From Zancudomyces culisetae (Eukaryota; Kickxellomycota; Harpellomycetes; Harpellales; Legeriomycetaceae): a DNA stretch of 64,000 nucleotides. The position numbers and the translations under genes were made by a program. Positions 1 to 10,879 of the stretch are shown piece after piece; position 1 is the stretch's first letter; the number at the start of each line of letters is the position of its first letter. The stretch spans positions 1-64,000 of the forward strand of contig LSSK01000018.1 in the NCBI GenBank assembly GCA_001969505.1. The letters run 5' to 3'. Under the pieces are notes generated by a model. That model saw only the letters and a program-made list of their open reading frames with translations, searched no databases and was not told the DNA's origin.

Positions 1-431
1 TCCTTTATCCACTTTGTAATATTCGACTTGTCTTTCAGCCTGTTGTTTATCTCGAGTGTCTCCTTAGTTTTTCTTACCTCTCCGGTTGGTACATTATCAA
101 TCTTGATCCTGTTGAGTCTGTTAGACCACCTTGTGTACCCTGTGACCCAAGTGTCCTTCGAGTGTTTGAAGGGGTTCTGTATTAAATCTGCTATCCATGT
201 TTTCATGCCACTCCATTTGTGGAATGCTCTGTCTCTAGCTCTGGTCGTTCTACTGTAAATATCTGTTATATTTAATTCTTCTCGCAATCTCCTCATGCAT
301 GTCGATCTGCCCACTCCCATGGCTATTCTTAATGTGTTGTCCACAGCTTGCTGTATCGGTGGAGCGCATCACTTTTTGCTGTTTTAGTCTTGTTAGATCC
401 GAAGCATCACACTCTTCATCTACAACTCACC
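1..431 (-). mobile_element. 3' part of a non-LTR (LINE-type) retrotransposon ORF, frameshifted and cut by the window edge
   Basis: On the minus strand, from about 366 down to 1, a continuous frame reads like the C-terminal region after the reverse transcriptase of a LINE ORF2. It has a stretch of the form PIQQAVDNTLRIAMGVGRST, then RRLREELNI, then a Trp-rich segment with MKTWIADLIQNP and DTWVTGYTRW. Above about 370 the matching upstream segment (ASDLTRLKQQK) lies in another frame, so a frameshift at about 365-375 separates the two halves and a TGA closes the upstream frame near 433. Seen directly: the frames and the break. From memory of the family: the 'bulk of the enzyme then conserved Trp/Arg tail' layout. 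The element continues left of the window, so I cannot tell whether the rest is intact; it is most likely a dead, 5'-truncated copy. No target-site duplication or poly-A tail can be seen. Confidence 0.6.
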
Positions 432-595
432 ACATTTACCTCTTGTTTGCATGACCCAAAAAAAGGATGGAGCCCTTAGCTTTAATATAATCAATGAGTT
501 TACTGTATTTAATCTCAAAAGAAATTACAAAAGAAAAGGAGCGAGAAATATAATTTTTATAGAAAAAAAAGTTAGCGACAAATAAACAAATTATT

Positions 596-1219
596 TTATT
601 TCTTGGCCTTTTGAGCTTCTTGTTCAGCACGGGCCTTAGCAAGAGCATCTCTAACACCGCGGTAGCGTTGGTTGGCACGGGCTTGACGCAATGTATAGTA
701 AGCGTTAGACTTCTTCTCCTCTTCAGTGATAGCACGTGGAGCCTCAGCGACGTAGGTGTTGCTGATTGGTACAATTGATCCCTTAACTTGGAGTGTGTTC
801 TTATATTCGGAAACCAACTCTGGTGTGCGCTTCTTATTGTTGCGTGGGAGAACAATGAGTCTTGACTTGTAGTCTTTCAGTCTCAACACGTTCATGTTCA
901 ATGATTCTTCGGAACGGTTGCGGCGTCTGTAGTCAACAACAATACCAACTGATTGAGCAAACTTTGGTGCGATCTTTGCAGCCTTCAATTCATCGAGAGT
1001 GAAACCACGGCCAACTCTGACCTTTCTGTTGTATCTGACGGTTGGGCATCTTACAGCAGGTCGTAGCTTTTCGACTGGCTTTGGAGCAACGCGTGCTGCC
1101 TTTTCAACTCTGTTTCTGTGGCGACGGAGCTTGCGTCCTGGCTGGTTGAACCAGGTACGTACGCGTTTTTGCCATTCTTTACGGAAATGGTTGTTGGGCA
1201 ATTGGTTGTTGTGCTTCAT
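596..1219 (-). CDS. RPL13: 60S ribosomal protein L13 (eL13)
   Basis: Cytosolic large-subunit ribosomal protein, 207 residues, the usual family length. The N-terminus carries the family signature NHFRKEWQKRVRTWFNQP followed by an Arg/Lys-rich RNA-binding stretch (GRKLRRHRNRVEKAAR). RVGRGFTLDELKAA and VGIVVDYRRRNRSEES in the middle are also typical. The C-terminus is Lys/Ala/Glu-rich and ends KAKK. The ATG at 1219 sits directly after a TAG 3' splice site (1220-1221), so the upstream leader is probably an exon ending at 1486 (donor GTAAGC) joined by removal of a 266-base intron. No coding exon is needed upstream because the family N-terminus is already complete. Single coding exon. Its promoter faces that of POB3 across about 1.3 kb. 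Very sure of the identity. Confidence 0.97.
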   Translation of the reverse strand: MKHNNQLPNNHFRKEWQKRVRTWFNQPGRKLRRHRNRVEKAARVAPKPVEKLRPAVRCPTVRYNRKVRVGRGFTLDELKAAKIAPKFAQSVGIVVDYRRRNRSEESLNMNVLRLKDYKSRLIVLPRNNKKRTPELVSEYKNTLQVKGSIVPISNTYVAEAPRAITEEEKKSNAYYTLRQARANQRYRGVRDALAKARAEQEAQKAKK

Positions 1220-1485
1220 CTATATCGAATTTCGTTTAATGTTATTATTATTCTTTCAACTATTGACTCTATGCTTTTAATTTTAATCCAAAGTATACTG
1301 TGCAAGTATTTGAATCCATATTTTAAGATAAAATCAAATCTTGACTAAATCAATTTCCGGATTACAAATCGATTGTAGATTCAAATGCTCTAAGCAATTC
1401 ACGCCTGTGGATTATCCACAAATCTAGAAATATCCTAGAGCTATACTGATACATAACAACACACACTAATATTACGACGGCTTAC
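1220..1485 (-). other. probable 5'-UTR intron of RPL13
   Basis: Minus-strand donor AAG|GTAAGC at 1486/1485 and acceptor GATATAG directly before the RPL13 ATG. Length 266 bases. A 5'-leader intron is common in ribosomal protein genes. No ATG is seen in the short leader exon above 1486. Inference from splice-site sequence only. Confidence 0.5.
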
Positions 1486-1486
1486 C

Positions 1487-2506
1487 TTCTATTGCTCGTG
1501 GTTTCCTTGAAGTATATATTAAGAACAGAAAGAGTGTTACTTTTTATTTAATTTTTTTTTTTTACTAGTTATGTTTTTGGAATTTTTTTTCTTCAATTTT
1601 GCTAGTGATTTAGCTCACCAATAAAAAACGGGTGTTTATTTTTATTTTTATTTCAATTTTTTTTTCATTTTTATTAGCTTGGAATTTTTGCAAAATGATT
1701 TTTTTTTGTCCTTTGAAATAGTGGAAGATTCAGGTGAAATGAGGTATCCCTGACTCAAAGTTGACAGAGTTTCTGTACCCCATTCACCATAGGCTAAAAT
1801 TTTTTTTTGCAATTAGTTTATTGAGAATAGTGCAGTATATGAATTGTAATTTTAGTTGTTCAGTTTTGGATCAGAATTAAATCTTGAGTAAATACGGGTT
1901 ACAGTTACAGATATTATAGAAGATTGGGTACTGAGACATCATTGCGTTAGGAACTCTGGTACATCTGTAGTAGCATACTAAGCTTGTTCACGCACTGTTT
2001 TATCTGTACTCATATGCAGCAAGTGCTCATGTTGGGAAGAGAAAAAAACATTATAGCACTGCCCTTTTGAGAGCCACAATATTTTTACTTGCCATATTCT
2101 CCTCTTTTTCGAGCTCTTAAAATGATTTTTAGTATCTGGAATGGTTTGTACCTGCTTATATGTTCGAACCAGGACATTTTTTGTAACCATCAAGATAAAA
2201 GGTTGACCAATTTGGGCGCAAAAATTTCAAGTTTTGAGGCTATAGACATTCTCTTTTTTTCGTGTGATGTAAAACCACTTCAAATGTTGATGATCTAGCA
2301 AAATTTTTGTAGAAAATTCCATTCGCTTTAATGCAAACAATACTAGCGAATAGAAATAAACTATTTATAAATATTAATTGCTTGGAGAAAATAATAATTT
2401 AAAAATTAAAAATTAACAACTATAACGTTTTGTAAAAGGTGGAGATAAAAAGGGCAAAGGAAAAAAGTAAAAAAAAAGTTTTAATATCTAATAAAAGTAA
2501 ATCAAG
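1487..2506. other. intergenic, divergent promoter region RPL13/POB3
   Basis: AT-rich with long T runs (about 1548-1565, 1655-1670, 1795-1808). Only short frames without coding character. It must hold the divergent promoters of RPL13 and POB3. I see no TATA box I would defend. Confidence 0.5.
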
Positions 2507-4126
2507 ATGGCGGAGCTAAGAACCTCGTTTCCAAATATATACCTTGCCTCCAAATCGTATATAAATGCAAGGGGCGAGGTCAGATTGGGTCAATCGGGGA
2601 TAGGTTGGAAGCCAGCTACAGATCAAGATATCCAAACGGTAAAAGCGAGCAAGATTAATGGGATATCTGCAGAGACGGGATTGCTTGTTATTCAATCGGC
2701 TGAGATCCAACAAATAATTTGGCAGCGTGTTGGTAGAATGTATGGAATACGTATTGTTTTGAAAAACGGAACAAATCACAGGCTAGATGGATTTGATCGC
2801 GATGTATATGACGATTTGAAGGAGGCCATAGGTAAATATTTTCACGGGATCACATTAGAAAACCGAGAGCTTAATGTAAAGGGTTATAATTGGGGGAAAG
2901 CGGAATTTGAAGGAACCAACCTAGTTTTTAGGACAGAGAATAAGCCTACCTTTGACTTGCCCCTTGAAACTGTCGCAAACACAAACCTTGTGGGGAAAAG
3001 TGAAGTTAGTATTGAGCTTCAGAGCGCACCAGAAATTGCTGGAAAAAAAAGGAAGAACCAGTTTGATGAGCTGGTTGAGATCCGGTTTTATGTTCCAGGA
3101 GTTGTTGCAAAGGATATGACAAATAAGGATAGTGGTGGATCTGACCAGGAACAAGAACAAAGCGAGACAAGTGCAGCTCAGGTATTTTACGAAACAGTTA
3201 AAAGCAAGGCGGACTTGGGGCAAATATCAGGAAAGAGTATTGTCAACTTTTCAGAGGTTTTGTGCCTTACACCACGCGGTCGATACAATATTGATATGTA
3301 CCCCAAATTTCTGCGGCTTCGTGGAAAAACTTATGACTACAAGATCATGTATGAGCACGTGTTGAAGCTCTTCTTAGTAACCAAACCCGATGAGATGCAT
3401 GTACTATTTGTGATAAATTTAAGTCCACCTATAAGGCAAGGACAAACTCGTTACCCATTTCTGGTATTCCAGTTTTTAAGGGATGAGGAGAAAGAAGTGG
3501 TCTTAAATTTGGACTCCGAAACAATAAAGGATAAATACGACAACCAAATTATGAAAAGATATGAGGAACCTCTTTACAAAACAATCAGTGAACTCTTCAA
3601 GGTTTTTGTTGCCAAGAAACCTATAGTTCCCGATACATACAGAACAATACATGGTGCTCAAGGTGCAAAATGTTCCTTGAAGGCTAATGAAGGTATACTG
3701 TACCCACTGAATCGCGGTATTCTGTTTGTTCCAAAGCCTGCCCAGTTCGTTGCTTATTCTGAAATAAATTCTGTAGTATTTTCTCGTGTTGGTTCTGGCT
3801 CGGCTTCAAGCGGAAGAACTTTTGATATTGTCATCAATTCCCACACCGGTACCGATATTCAATTTTCCAGTTTCAATAGGGAGGAGTTTGATGGTTTGTT
3901 CAATTACTTGAAGGAAAAGAACGTCAAAGTGCTGTCTGATATTTCTGAAAAGGCCACTGTTAGCTACGCTGAAACTGATCAAAGCTCAGACGGGGAAGGG
4001 TCTGCCCGAGGGGCCCAAGACAGCGACGAAGATGAATCTAGTGTCGATGAGGACTTTGTAGCTGGAAGTGAAAGTGATGTTCCAGAGGAATATAACGAAG
4101 ATTACTCCAGCGAGAACGACGAATAA
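2507..4126 (+). CDS. POB3: FACT complex subunit POB3 (SSRP1 family)
   Basis: Histone chaperone subunit that works with SPT16 to loosen and reassemble nucleosomes in transcription and replication. 539 residues, one exon, ATG in an AAGATGG context. Order of domains: N-terminal SSRP1 dimerisation/PH-like part (about 1-180, with IYLASKSYINARGEVRLGQ and the segment VGRMYGIRIVLKNG), then the double PH middle domain (about 200-470, with the family segments FSEVLCLTPRGRYNIDMYP and FLRLRGKTYDYKI, and later EGILYPLNRGILFVPKP). The last 60 or so residues are very acidic (SDEDESSVDED and similar). There is no HMG box, as in fungal POB3 and unlike animal SSRP1, where HMG function is supplied separately (Nhp6 in yeast). 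It converges on the next gene; stops are about 165 bases apart. Confidence 0.96.
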   Translation: MAELRTSFPNIYLASKSYINARGEVRLGQSGIGWKPATDQDIQTVKASKINGISAETGLLVIQSAEIQQIIWQRVGRMYGIRIVLKNGTNHRLDGFDRDVYDDLKEAIGKYFHGITLENRELNVKGYNWGKAEFEGTNLVFRTENKPTFDLPLETVANTNLVGKSEVSIELQSAPEIAGKKRKNQFDELVEIRFYVPGVVAKDMTNKDSGGSDQEQEQSETSAAQVFYETVKSKADLGQISGKSIVNFSEVLCLTPRGRYNIDMYPKFLRLRGKTYDYKIMYEHVLKLFLVTKPDEMHVLFVINLSPPIRQGQTRYPFLVFQFLRDEEKEVVLNLDSETIKDKYDNQIMKRYEEPLYKTISELFKVFVAKKPIVPDTYRTIHGAQGAKCSLKANEGILYPLNRGILFVPKPAQFVAYSEINSVVFSRVGSGSASSGRTFDIVINSHTGTDIQFSSFNREEFDGLFNYLKEKNVKVLSDISEKATVSYAETDQSSDGEGSARGAQDSDEDESSVDEDFVAGSESDVPEEYNEDYSSENDE

Positions 4127-4292
4127 TTTCTAGGAATATTCGATAAACCCTTTTTCTCTTTTCGGCCTCTTTCTCCGTATTATTTGGCACTTTCTTTTCC
4201 CTCTTTTCAGTTTGTTTTTGTTGCTCAAGTAGTAATAGTGCTATTAAAAATTCCTTTAACCAAAGGTTTTTTTGTTTTTTTTTTTTTGCTAA

Positions 4293-7200
4293 CTAATTCA
4301 TTTGTTTTGCTCTATCTGCTAGTATCACAACAGAAGCCTGTTTGCTAATTCTCTTTGCATGGTTGTATACAGGTTTTTTTCCGACCAGAGGAGAAGGTAC
4401 TCTCAGCAGGACAGTGCTTGGGATAAGTTGCTTTTCATTTTTTTCATCCACACTATCTTTTTCGTTTTCCAAACTTTCATCTTCGCCGTCTTTTTCATTT
4501 TTCACACTTCCACCTTCGCCATATTTTTCGTTTTTCACGTTTCTACTTTCACTGTCTATATCGTTTTTCACATGTTCACTTTGACTGCCTTTTTCGTTTT
4601 TGACACTCACGTCTTTACTATGATTTTCAATTTTTACATTTTCATCCTCCTTGCGCGGTGTTTTGCTAAGGAAACCAATTACCGATTTTCTGGCTGGCCC
4701 AACCCTATGCTTTTCGGAGCAAAATGCTATCATAGGCGTGCTCTTAGTCTTGCCCATTCTTCTAAATTTTATTAGTGAGTTTCTTTTATGGATTTTGGAC
4801 AGGTTATTTTGCACTTTTGCACATCCAATGTCATGATCTTGAATTCCTGCCACCATTAGATCAAATCTTTTTTCTTTGGATCTAAATGTTGCCATTTTGA
4901 TCTTTCCCGTTGGCGTATCCATACACAGGGTACCTCTAATCCTACACCAATCAGCACCTGGGTCTAAGTAGTTTTTCATCTTTTTTCGCACACTGTTAGA
5001 TGCTCGTCCTACCTTAGTCGTTATACATGCATGTTGCATCGAGGGAGTTTTTGGTATGAGGTGTAATGTGTGTTTCTTGTAAACAGTTTCCGCTATTTGT
5101 GCTGTCACTACGGTTGGTACGGTTGGTACGGTTGGTACGGTTGGTACTGATAATGCCAATGGGCTTGTTGGTATTGTTGGCATTTTTGGGTTTATACTCT
5201 TAACTAGAGGGCTTAAAGGAGATGAAGAAGTAGAATTGGAAGTAGAAGTAGAAACAAAGCTTTCCGTGCTTGTTTCTACCGGAGTATCAGATTCTAACAT
5301 ATCTGCCTCAATTGAGCTGGCACTCTCTGGCTTCAACCAAGGAATATATTTAGGTGTGGCTGCATCTGTATCTAGTGACTGCATCGATTGGTATGCTTCA
5401 TTCCAGGCATCCGCTACTATTACTAGATGCTCGTTTATGACACTACTCACACTTTGGATAGTTTCAACGTCTGCTATTTTTTTGGTAATCGTAAAAGATT
5501 GAAAGCTGGGAATCATATCTGCATCGGTAGTACACGACTCTTTATCTTGTACCTGTGTTTCAACCGATGGCGTAGAATTCTTCGGAGCTAACGCTGAATA
5601 CGCCGCTGCAATACCTACGTCTTGTTTTGCCATACTCTTTATCAAGCTTATATTTTTTGTTTTGCGTTTTGCCTGTCTATTTTTTGCTTTTTTCGAGGAA
5701 TTACTGAGTTCAGAAACTCTATGAATGTCTTTACTGAAACTTCCAGACTCGCTTTGCTCAATTTTGTCACAAAAAAACTTGTCTATAGATATATTGAGAT
5801 CTATAGGACCTATGTACTCCAGGTTCAGCATGTAATTGTCTTTGAGATTTGATAGACTGGTTTCCGAGAAAAGCTCATCAATTTCTTTGCTTTGAATTGT
5901 TTCATTAGCACCATTGCTTACGTTTACGTCATTGAAAGAGGATCTAGAGACAAAGTGGAATGTTGATACTAAGGATAAACTTGATCGTATCTCAGATATT
6001 TTTGATTTCAGTTTTTTTACCTCCCTCTTTCCAAGTCCAAAAAAGGAATTTGTAGCAACTATGGGCTTAAGTGTTAAGGTATTTAACAGACTATTTTTGG
6101 AAAAAGTCTTTTTTAGCTTTTTTTTGTTGACAGTTGGGATCCTAGGTAGTAGCACATTAGCTGTATCCAGAACGTTGTTGTGAACATTGAAGTAGAGGTT
6201 AGACTGTGAGCTTTTGGATCTGTAGACCATACTTAGTCTTTTTTTATTCCCTATCAAAAAAACTGCGTTGCTCTGAGAAGTAGATAATATGTTTGAAAGA
6301 ACCAACTCCTCATTAAAGGCGCTTATATCTATATCCTCCATTAATTTACTGTCCTTTCTTTTAGGAATCTCGATATATTGGTTTTGATATGTGCTTTTTC
6401 TTCTAAGCAAATGATCTACGCCTATGTTCTGTTTTTTACTCGCTCTGGTGCTGGCACTAGATTTTGTATTTATATTTACATCTGTTTCATTGTTTTCAGT
6501 TTTGTATTTTTTGGCTTTACTCTTAAAGAGATTGTTAAATGCAAATATCTTAAACCTATGACTTTTTTCTTGTTTTTGGTCTTTGTAAGATTCTCTATTT
6601 TGTTTTCTAGACCCACGTAGCGGGCGCATTAGATAACTCTTTAGATTAAACTTAAACTTTTGCTTATCAACAGCCATCAAAATCGATTTACTGGCCCGAA
6701 CACTTGGATTCCTGAAATTAGGAGTACTAACGTTTGTAGCATTTCTAGCATTTCTAGCATTTCTAGTATTAAATCGCCTTGTTAATATGTTCCCCAAACT
6801 TTGGTTTGATTTCACTTTTTGATTTAAAATACTTGAAGGTCTTCGTATTATTTCGGATTTATTAGTATCAGCGAATACTGTACCATTCCTGGAATATTTT
6901 TTTTCACTTAAAGTATTCCATGTATACTTTTGTGTTTCGCCTTTTGATAAATTCTTGATACAATCTTTTTGAAAAGTATTAAAGTATGGAACCCTTTCAA
7001 TTCCAAGGTCTTTGTACCTGTTTTGGTAACCTGATATAAGTTTCACAAGACGTTTACTGTCTGTAAAGTCTATTGTGATTGGCCGCTTTATCCTAATATC
7101 AGACAGTATATGGATAGTATCTTTACTTTTTGTTATTATCTCGCTTTTGCGGCGGAGATAGATATCTTCGACAGGGGATACGCCTAAGAGTAGTCCTTGA

Positions 7201-7772
7201 TGCATGTTTTTTCTCCCCATGGGTGAACCCAGTTTTGTGACCTTTAAATCCTGTGCATTTGCATCTTTATTTGTATAACTTTCTTTGCAATTATACTTGT
7301 TAGTAGAATGGCTTTTTGAAACGCTTCCAGAGTACTCTAGTGAAATTTCAGGGATGGTCGAACTTATCATGGAAATTTGTTTGTGAAGGTCCTGGGTCGG
7401 ACTTTTTAAGCTACTACTGCGTTTAGTGGGTACAAGATCGAGATCATATTTGGTTATATCTATACCTTCGCTGGCATTTAATGTTGAAAGATCCAAGAGG
7501 GAATCTAACAATTTAGAACTGGCTGAGTATACAAAGCTGTTATTACTATCACTAGAATAGCTGTTTATGACTTTATTGCTATTTCCATTTAGCCTTTTAC
7601 AGGATAGACCGAGTATTCTGTGTAGATCCACAAAATCTGATTCAAAAATTAAACAATTCTCAAGTTCCTTGGACATCAATTCCAGCGGTATGTATCTGCT
7701 ACCAACGTTTATATCCTCTGGACCACACCATATCCTTTTGGAGATTTTGCTACATCCTCTGCTTTTATTCAT
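4293..7772 (-). CDS. large Ser/Thr- and Lys-rich protein with internal repeats, unknown function
   Basis: 1159 residues from the first ATG at 7772; the frame stays open a few codons further up through a TTG, which I do not use. No domain I recognise. Most of it is low in hydrophobicity and rich in Ser, Asn and Lys, as in a disordered scaffold. Visible features: a short ordered-looking N-terminus (KRIWCGPEDINVGSRYIPLE, then FVDLHRILGL); a NAR triplet repeat near residue 340 (DNA repeat about 6738-6770); a VPT triplet repeat near residue 880 (DNA repeat about 5111-5148); a compact C-terminal block with DWCRIRGTLCMDTPTGKIK and FRSKEKRFDLMVAGIQDHD; and a degenerate KNEKDGEDES-type repeat close to the end. 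Three basic clusters (KKKLKKTF, KAKNRQAKRKTK) could be nuclear signals. No introns. The long open frame makes it a real gene. Confidence 0.85.
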   Translation of the reverse strand: MNKSRGCSKISKRIWCGPEDINVGSRYIPLELMSKELENCLIFESDFVDLHRILGLSCKRLNGNSNKVINSYSSDSNNSFVYSASSKLLDSLLDLSTLNASEGIDITKYDLDLVPTKRSSSLKSPTQDLHKQISMISSTIPEISLEYSGSVSKSHSTNKYNCKESYTNKDANAQDLKVTKLGSPMGRKNMHQGLLLGVSPVEDIYLRRKSEIITKSKDTIHILSDIRIKRPITIDFTDSKRLVKLISGYQNRYKDLGIERVPYFNTFQKDCIKNLSKGETQKYTWNTLSEKKYSRNGTVFADTNKSEIIRRPSSILNQKVKSNQSLGNILTRRFNTRNARNARNATNVSTPNFRNPSVRASKSILMAVDKQKFKFNLKSYLMRPLRGSRKQNRESYKDQKQEKSHRFKIFAFNNLFKSKAKKYKTENNETDVNINTKSSASTRASKKQNIGVDHLLRRKSTYQNQYIEIPKRKDSKLMEDIDISAFNEELVLSNILSTSQSNAVFLIGNKKRLSMVYRSKSSQSNLYFNVHNNVLDTANVLLPRIPTVNKKKLKKTFSKNSLLNTLTLKPIVATNSFFGLGKREVKKLKSKISEIRSSLSLVSTFHFVSRSSFNDVNVSNGANETIQSKEIDELFSETSLSNLKDNYMLNLEYIGPIDLNISIDKFFCDKIEQSESGSFSKDIHRVSELSNSSKKAKNRQAKRKTKNISLIKSMAKQDVGIAAAYSALAPKNSTPSVETQVQDKESCTTDADMIPSFQSFTITKKIADVETIQSVSSVINEHLVIVADAWNEAYQSMQSLDTDAATPKYIPWLKPESASSIEADMLESDTPVETSTESFVSTSTSNSTSSSPLSPLVKSINPKMPTIPTSPLALSVPTVPTVPTVPTVVTAQIAETVYKKHTLHLIPKTPSMQHACITTKVGRASNSVRKKMKNYLDPGADWCRIRGTLCMDTPTGKIKMATFRSKEKRFDLMVAGIQDHDIGCAKVQNNLSKIHKRNSLIKFRRMGKTKSTPMIAFCSEKHRVGPARKSVIGFLSKTPRKEDENVKIENHSKDVSVKNEKGSQSEHVKNDIDSESRNVKNEKYGEGGSVKNEKDGEDESLENEKDSVDEKNEKQLIPSTVLLRVPSPLVGKKPVYNHAKRISKQASVVILADRAKQMN

Positions 7773-8034
7773 CAGCCCACTCAACAACTGCTTTTTAAAT
7801 ACGGCTATTGGAATTTTCGAAACATGATTTTTTCTATTTTCATAGTTTTGTTGTATGCATTTTCAGTCATGAGTCTTGGGGTTTTGCCGTTTTAGAGTTT
7901 CATGTCTTAAAATTAAACCCTCAACTAAAAAAACGTTAAATAATATTAAATATAAAAAAAAGCTGCAATCAAGTATGTTGATGCAAAGATTTATACATAG
8001 AGGGTACAAGGTAGTATATCTAAACATTTTTTTC

Positions 8035-10388
8035 TTACCCACAGCCTGTTTTTGTAACTGCAATCAACAAGTACTTGACGTCATGTTTCTGGGAGATCAT
8101 TACATTTTTATCGACAGACGATTCATCTCTCTAATTAATATGATAGATAGTTTTTTTTTTTCATTAATATTTGTTAGCAAGATCATATTTTAGAATGTAT
8201 TAATATCTGTGAAAGGTCAATATAGTACTTACAGGTATTTTTATAGGAATGTAAAAACTATCTTTCTCCAAAGATGTATTTAGAGGATTAGATATTTGAT
8301 TTTCGTTGATTTTGGTAAACCCAACAACCTTGATGCTTTCTGGTCCAAACTTTTCTTGGTTTTTAATAATCCTGAGTAACATCAAGCTAACGCTTACAAC
8401 CTACATTTATTGTTTAAGTATAGTTAATACAAGATACCTTGGTATTAAATAGTACTAAAAAATTTACTTGATATGACCACTAGGATTAATAAAAATTTAT
8501 CTCTTTACCTTATTAACCCCTGTAGGGTTTTTTGTATCGTTTAAAATCTTAAACTTGACATCAATAGACTGTCCTGATACAAATATTGCGCTTTTCAGAT
8601 GTAATGTTACTTTCATATCTTTTGGTTCGAATGAATCTACAGTTTTCTCCCTTAGCTTTTTTTGGAGCTGTAAAATATCGTTCACAGTATAACTGGGTAA
8701 TATATAAACCCTTGTTCCCAAAGAATGAAGAACATCAGTTTTGCTGTTTTTTTTCTTAACAAGTTGTTGTTTACCCTCACCAAGCTGGATAAAACTACAG
8801 TTGTAAAATGTTTGGGGTGTTAGTTGGAGATTATTTTTCTAGATATTATTTTTTTATACTTTTTTAATACGCTCTTTGCACCTAAATAACCATCAACTGA
8901 CAATCGCTAACCGATAATCAATAGCTGGCATTCTTTAACCTATAATTACTACTATAAATACCTGAGACGCAAATATAATTTTACCTTGATAGATACCAAT
9001 ATGTCAAATATGTGTTGTTTTTTTTTACAAATTCGTTATAGTTAACCGTAAACTCGAACGGCATTGAAATTACAAACTTGTAGGCATTATCGAAACTACA
9101 TTCGCATTGAAATAGCGCAAGTAAATCCGAGGGTACGAGTTTATTTACTTCTACAAGAATACCAGTTATACTGTTTGCACAGTAGTTTCCAAAGTTTCTG
9201 TTTTTCATAGCTTTGGTACTCCTATCGCCAATTTGGCTATCTATTTTTGTCAATAAATAGAGGGAGTACGTTAATATTATTGAAAAATAATATTTACAAC
9301 ATAGCTGCTTTTTGTGAGCGTGCTTGTCACATATTTTACTTTCCGATTCAATTCTACTCCACTTTCTTCTCTCGTTTAGCAAAATATGTTATTCTTGTTT
9401 TCACATTAAATAAACTAACATACCTATGTTATACTCTACAATCTCGATGTTCATATGCTTTATTAGCTTCATAAAGGCAATCAAGTCTAAATCCTTGACC
9501 TGCGAGTAAATCGCTATTTCAACCTTGCCTTTTACTATTTCGCCTTCAGATAAAACGAGCTCGGTTGTGTTTCTCGGTTTGTAGTCAATAACTGTGTTTA
9601 CTTCTATGTTTGTTATAGAGTTCATAACACTCTGTTTGAATGTACATTGCTTATTTAGTTCTGCAATTTCGTCGTCACTTGTATTTATGTTTTCTCGGAC
9701 CCTATCTTTGGTTTGCGGAATGTACTTTGATATTACGTTGTATTCAACCCGATTCTTTTTGTTTGATAACGTATTTACGGTTTTAAGGTTATTTGTTGAT
9801 ACGTTTTTTGAAATGTGATATGTTCTTAGCAGCTTTGGTGGCGATACATCATGTTTTGGCATTGAGAACACAAAAATTTTGTCTTGTTCAAATGAAAATC
9901 TCCCATTTTCATGTCCGGCTACAGTATGAAAAAACAAGTTAAAGTGGATTATTAATATTCAATAAAATGTCTTGATATAAAAGTATCGAATATAGTAAGA
10001 TATATATAATCATATAACGTTGAAATTACAAAGATACGCATAACAATATCATTAGCATGAATAATAAAAGTTTACTAGTCAAATTTAGCTTAGGCGTCAA
10101 GCAGGAAATATATACTTTTTATTTTTTATTAAAAAACTTACTTAAAGGCATGGATGGAGTATGAGTTTTGTTTAGGTTGGTAGTGGTTATTACGTTTAGG
10201 AGTTTTTTTCTTGCTACCCATAGTTTACTGATTTTGGTTTTCAGAGTATGTCTGTCATCTTTTTTACTCATTGAGTGATTTAAATAGTTTTGTTCAAGAA
10301 AAACACAAAAGGAATTCAAATTGTTGTTCATACGTGCGCTTTTTATACTGAGATTATCTCCCATAACCCCCATATTTTTAACGCTCAT
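8035..10388 (-). CDS. arrestin-domain protein (alpha-arrestin/ART type), six exons
   Basis: Rebuilt from six exons: 10388-10142, 9918-9424, 9240-9029, 8838-8509, 8400-8233 and 8130-8035. They sum to 1548 bases, 515 residues. All donors are GT and all acceptors TAG; several introns show a TTAAC/CTAAC branch site. The C-terminal third is an arrestin C-domain: MKVTLHLKSAIFVSGQSIDV, then VNKVVSVSLMLLRIIKNQ across a splice junction, then FYIPIKIP and KYLLIAVTKTGCG. The N-domain is less clear, with LSEGEIVKGKVEIAIYSQV and SITGILVEVN. A long polar stretch (about residues 105-180) interrupts it. Alpha-arrestins link ubiquitin ligases to plasma-membrane cargo. No PPxY motif is visible, so the ligase link is not shown. 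The last codon abuts a GTAAG that could be a further donor, leaving a small doubt about the very end. The first ATG of the exon is used; an upstream exon cannot be excluded. Confidence 0.75.
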
Positions 10389-10879
10389 GGTGAAGTGATG
10401 GTTGGTTTCATACACGTATTATTGCTTATAATATATGTTTACGCTTTTGGCAAAGCAATATTTTTCTTAGAACTGATGGGGGTTGTATGTAATACAAATA
10501 TTCTTGTTGACGTTTTTGCTTCGCTTTATAGTCAAGAATGTCGGTAAAAGCTTAATGCTTAATATGATTGATGGAGTTTGGTGTAGTCCGGTATTTATGC
10601 TTAACTGCTTTGCATAGAGGTATAAGCCACTTGTCTAGTTAATATCAAGGCGCTATATTTTCTTAACCACAGTGTTATTAAAACGCAATTAAATCTAATT
10701 CTTTTAACTTTTCTTTTTACAATATCTGACAGAAAACAGAATTAACTTGAAAAAAAGATTTTAATCTCGTGTCCCAATGCTTGAGGGTTTAATTTTATAA
10801 CTCCCATATGTATCATTATTCATAAGTTGCTCGATTTACAAAACATACCGAGTTCTAGATCGTTTTTTTATTACTTTAG
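10389..10879. other. intergenic upstream of the arrestin-domain gene
   Basis: AT-rich, no supported gene. Short plus-strand frame at 10290-10547 is antisense to the arrestin first exon and has no coding character. Confidence 0.45.

Noticed and set aside
436-855. Minus frame overlapping the 3' end of RPL13
   Set aside because: It is a shadow of RPL13 in another frame running into its 3' UTR.
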